Source: Oreohelix idahoensis | Taxonomy: Eukaryota; Mollusca; Gastropoda; Stylommatophora; Oreohelicidae | Direction of reading: 5' to 3' | Assembly: GCA_024509875.1 (NCBI GenBank) | Contig: JAMPIV010018978.1 | Coordinates: 1 to 64,000 of the forward strand | Length of the DNA: 64,000 nt | Shown here: positions 63,322-64,000 of the stretch, in pieces | How the letters are laid out: every line of letters begins with the position of its first letter | How positions within the stretch are numbered: position 1 is the stretch's first letter | Position numbers and translations under genes: made by a program | Notes under the pieces: generated by a model | The model's database searches: none | Told to the model about the DNA's origin: nothing | Seen by the model: the letters and a program-made list of their open reading frames with translations, nothing else

Positions 63322-64000
63322 CGTGACTCCTTGAGCGTGGATTGGCTGTGCATATGTGTATATATCGACATGGTGTATTAGCAAAGAAGTAGGTTTACAC
63401 ACGACTTTACGACATTAACAGTGCTCACTCACTCACCCATTCACTCACAGTCACTACTCATTCACACATCCACATGCAAACACACACACACAATATTACA
63501 AAATGCCTGGAAAACAAATAATGAAAATATTTACATAGAACATTTAACATTAAGAAATAAAGAAAATTTCATACAGACATCCCAGAGAGAAGTTTATCTT
63601 ATACACATACTTTATCACTGAGGCTTATCACAGCATTCTTGCACTTAGGTACACATGCCAACACTCTTACACTACGCTTTGATGCCAATATTAATTCCAA
63701 AAATAATTAAAAACAGCGTAAAACTGCAAACATTTGGATGAAAATAAGCTCCACAAAGACATGTTAAACACAACGAAAGCCGCGAGAACAAGGAGCCATC
63801 GTTTGAATTTTTTGCTCACTGTGCATGGCCGCGAGGTGCCCGCAAATTGCAAAAGATGAGTTACACTTTATCTCGCGCGAATCCACGAATACGGAACACC
63901 CGAACAGCGAGGATTGACTATATATATATATTCCTCCCTTTTACGCCACCAATACGTTTCAAGACCCCTCGCGTAAACTGAAAATCGCGTATAATAGCGC
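63322..64000. other. Unassigned sequence at window end
   Basis: CACTCACTCA-type low-complexity sequence near 63425-63490. Near 63880-63925 a CG-rich stretch (CGCGCGAATCCACGAATACG) ending at a TA run looks like one end of a Tigger/pogo MITE on general grounds, but no second end is in view. No gene seen. Confidence 0.3.

Overview
This is a 64 kb stretch of animal nuclear DNA, AT-rich and almost entirely made of transposable elements nested in one another. I see no convincing host protein gene, tRNA, rRNA or CRISPR array. The mixture (GMR1-like Ty3/gypsy elements, RTE-type and CR1/L2-like LINEs, mariner, Tc1 and Tigger DNA transposons, many long (TA)n arrays) fits an invertebrate metazoan. A mollusc-like lophotrochozoan is my guess from general knowledge, and the sequence does not prove it.

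Layout. 1-1984: end of a decayed gypsy element (E1, + strand). 4029-13919: gypsy element E2 (- strand), 2.4-kb LTRs, 5-bp target duplication; its right LTR holds an RTE fragment. 14585-15509: LINE-B 3' end. 15628-20359: mariner carrying a SINE-like insert and a 3.2-kb RTE (RTE-A) with an unbroken 969-codon ORF. 20789-21938: RTE-C fragment interrupted by RTE-D. 22107-24428: Tigger element. 24922-26452: Tc1-like element. 27060-28141 plus 36326-36402: an old LTR split by E3 (28142-36320, almost identical LTRs). 36403-47952: E4, a decayed relative of E3 whose 5' LTR contains a 2.3-kb solo LTR. 47996-49570: two Tc1-derived MITEs enclosing an integrase scrap. 50168-51970: LINE-B reverse transcriptase interrupted by RTE-B. 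52225-56158: two more RTE-A copies. 57062-61113: LTR-derived DNA with tandem repeats, including a second solo LTR. 61363-62950: a broken retroelement ORF1 flanked by histone-mRNA-type stem-loops and preceded by a CCAAT/TATA promoter-like block.

How the parts fit. Every gypsy element whose domain order can be read has integrase upstream of reverse transcriptase and RNase H (GMR1-type order), and E2 Gag looks SCAN-like with a long coiled coil. Exact target-site duplications date the insertions relative to each other: 5 bp for LTR elements, about 9-13 bp for LINEs, TA for Tigger and the Tc1 group. E3 and the RTE-A copy at 16352-19521 look youngest. The best leads are the domain order, a half-RING-like Cys/His motif in E3 and E4, the histone-like stem-loops near 61-63 kb, a SINE built from tandem LINE 3' ends, and a MITE pair sharing one deletion junction. 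ORF starts quoted below may be non-ATG because several retroelement frames lack an ATG.
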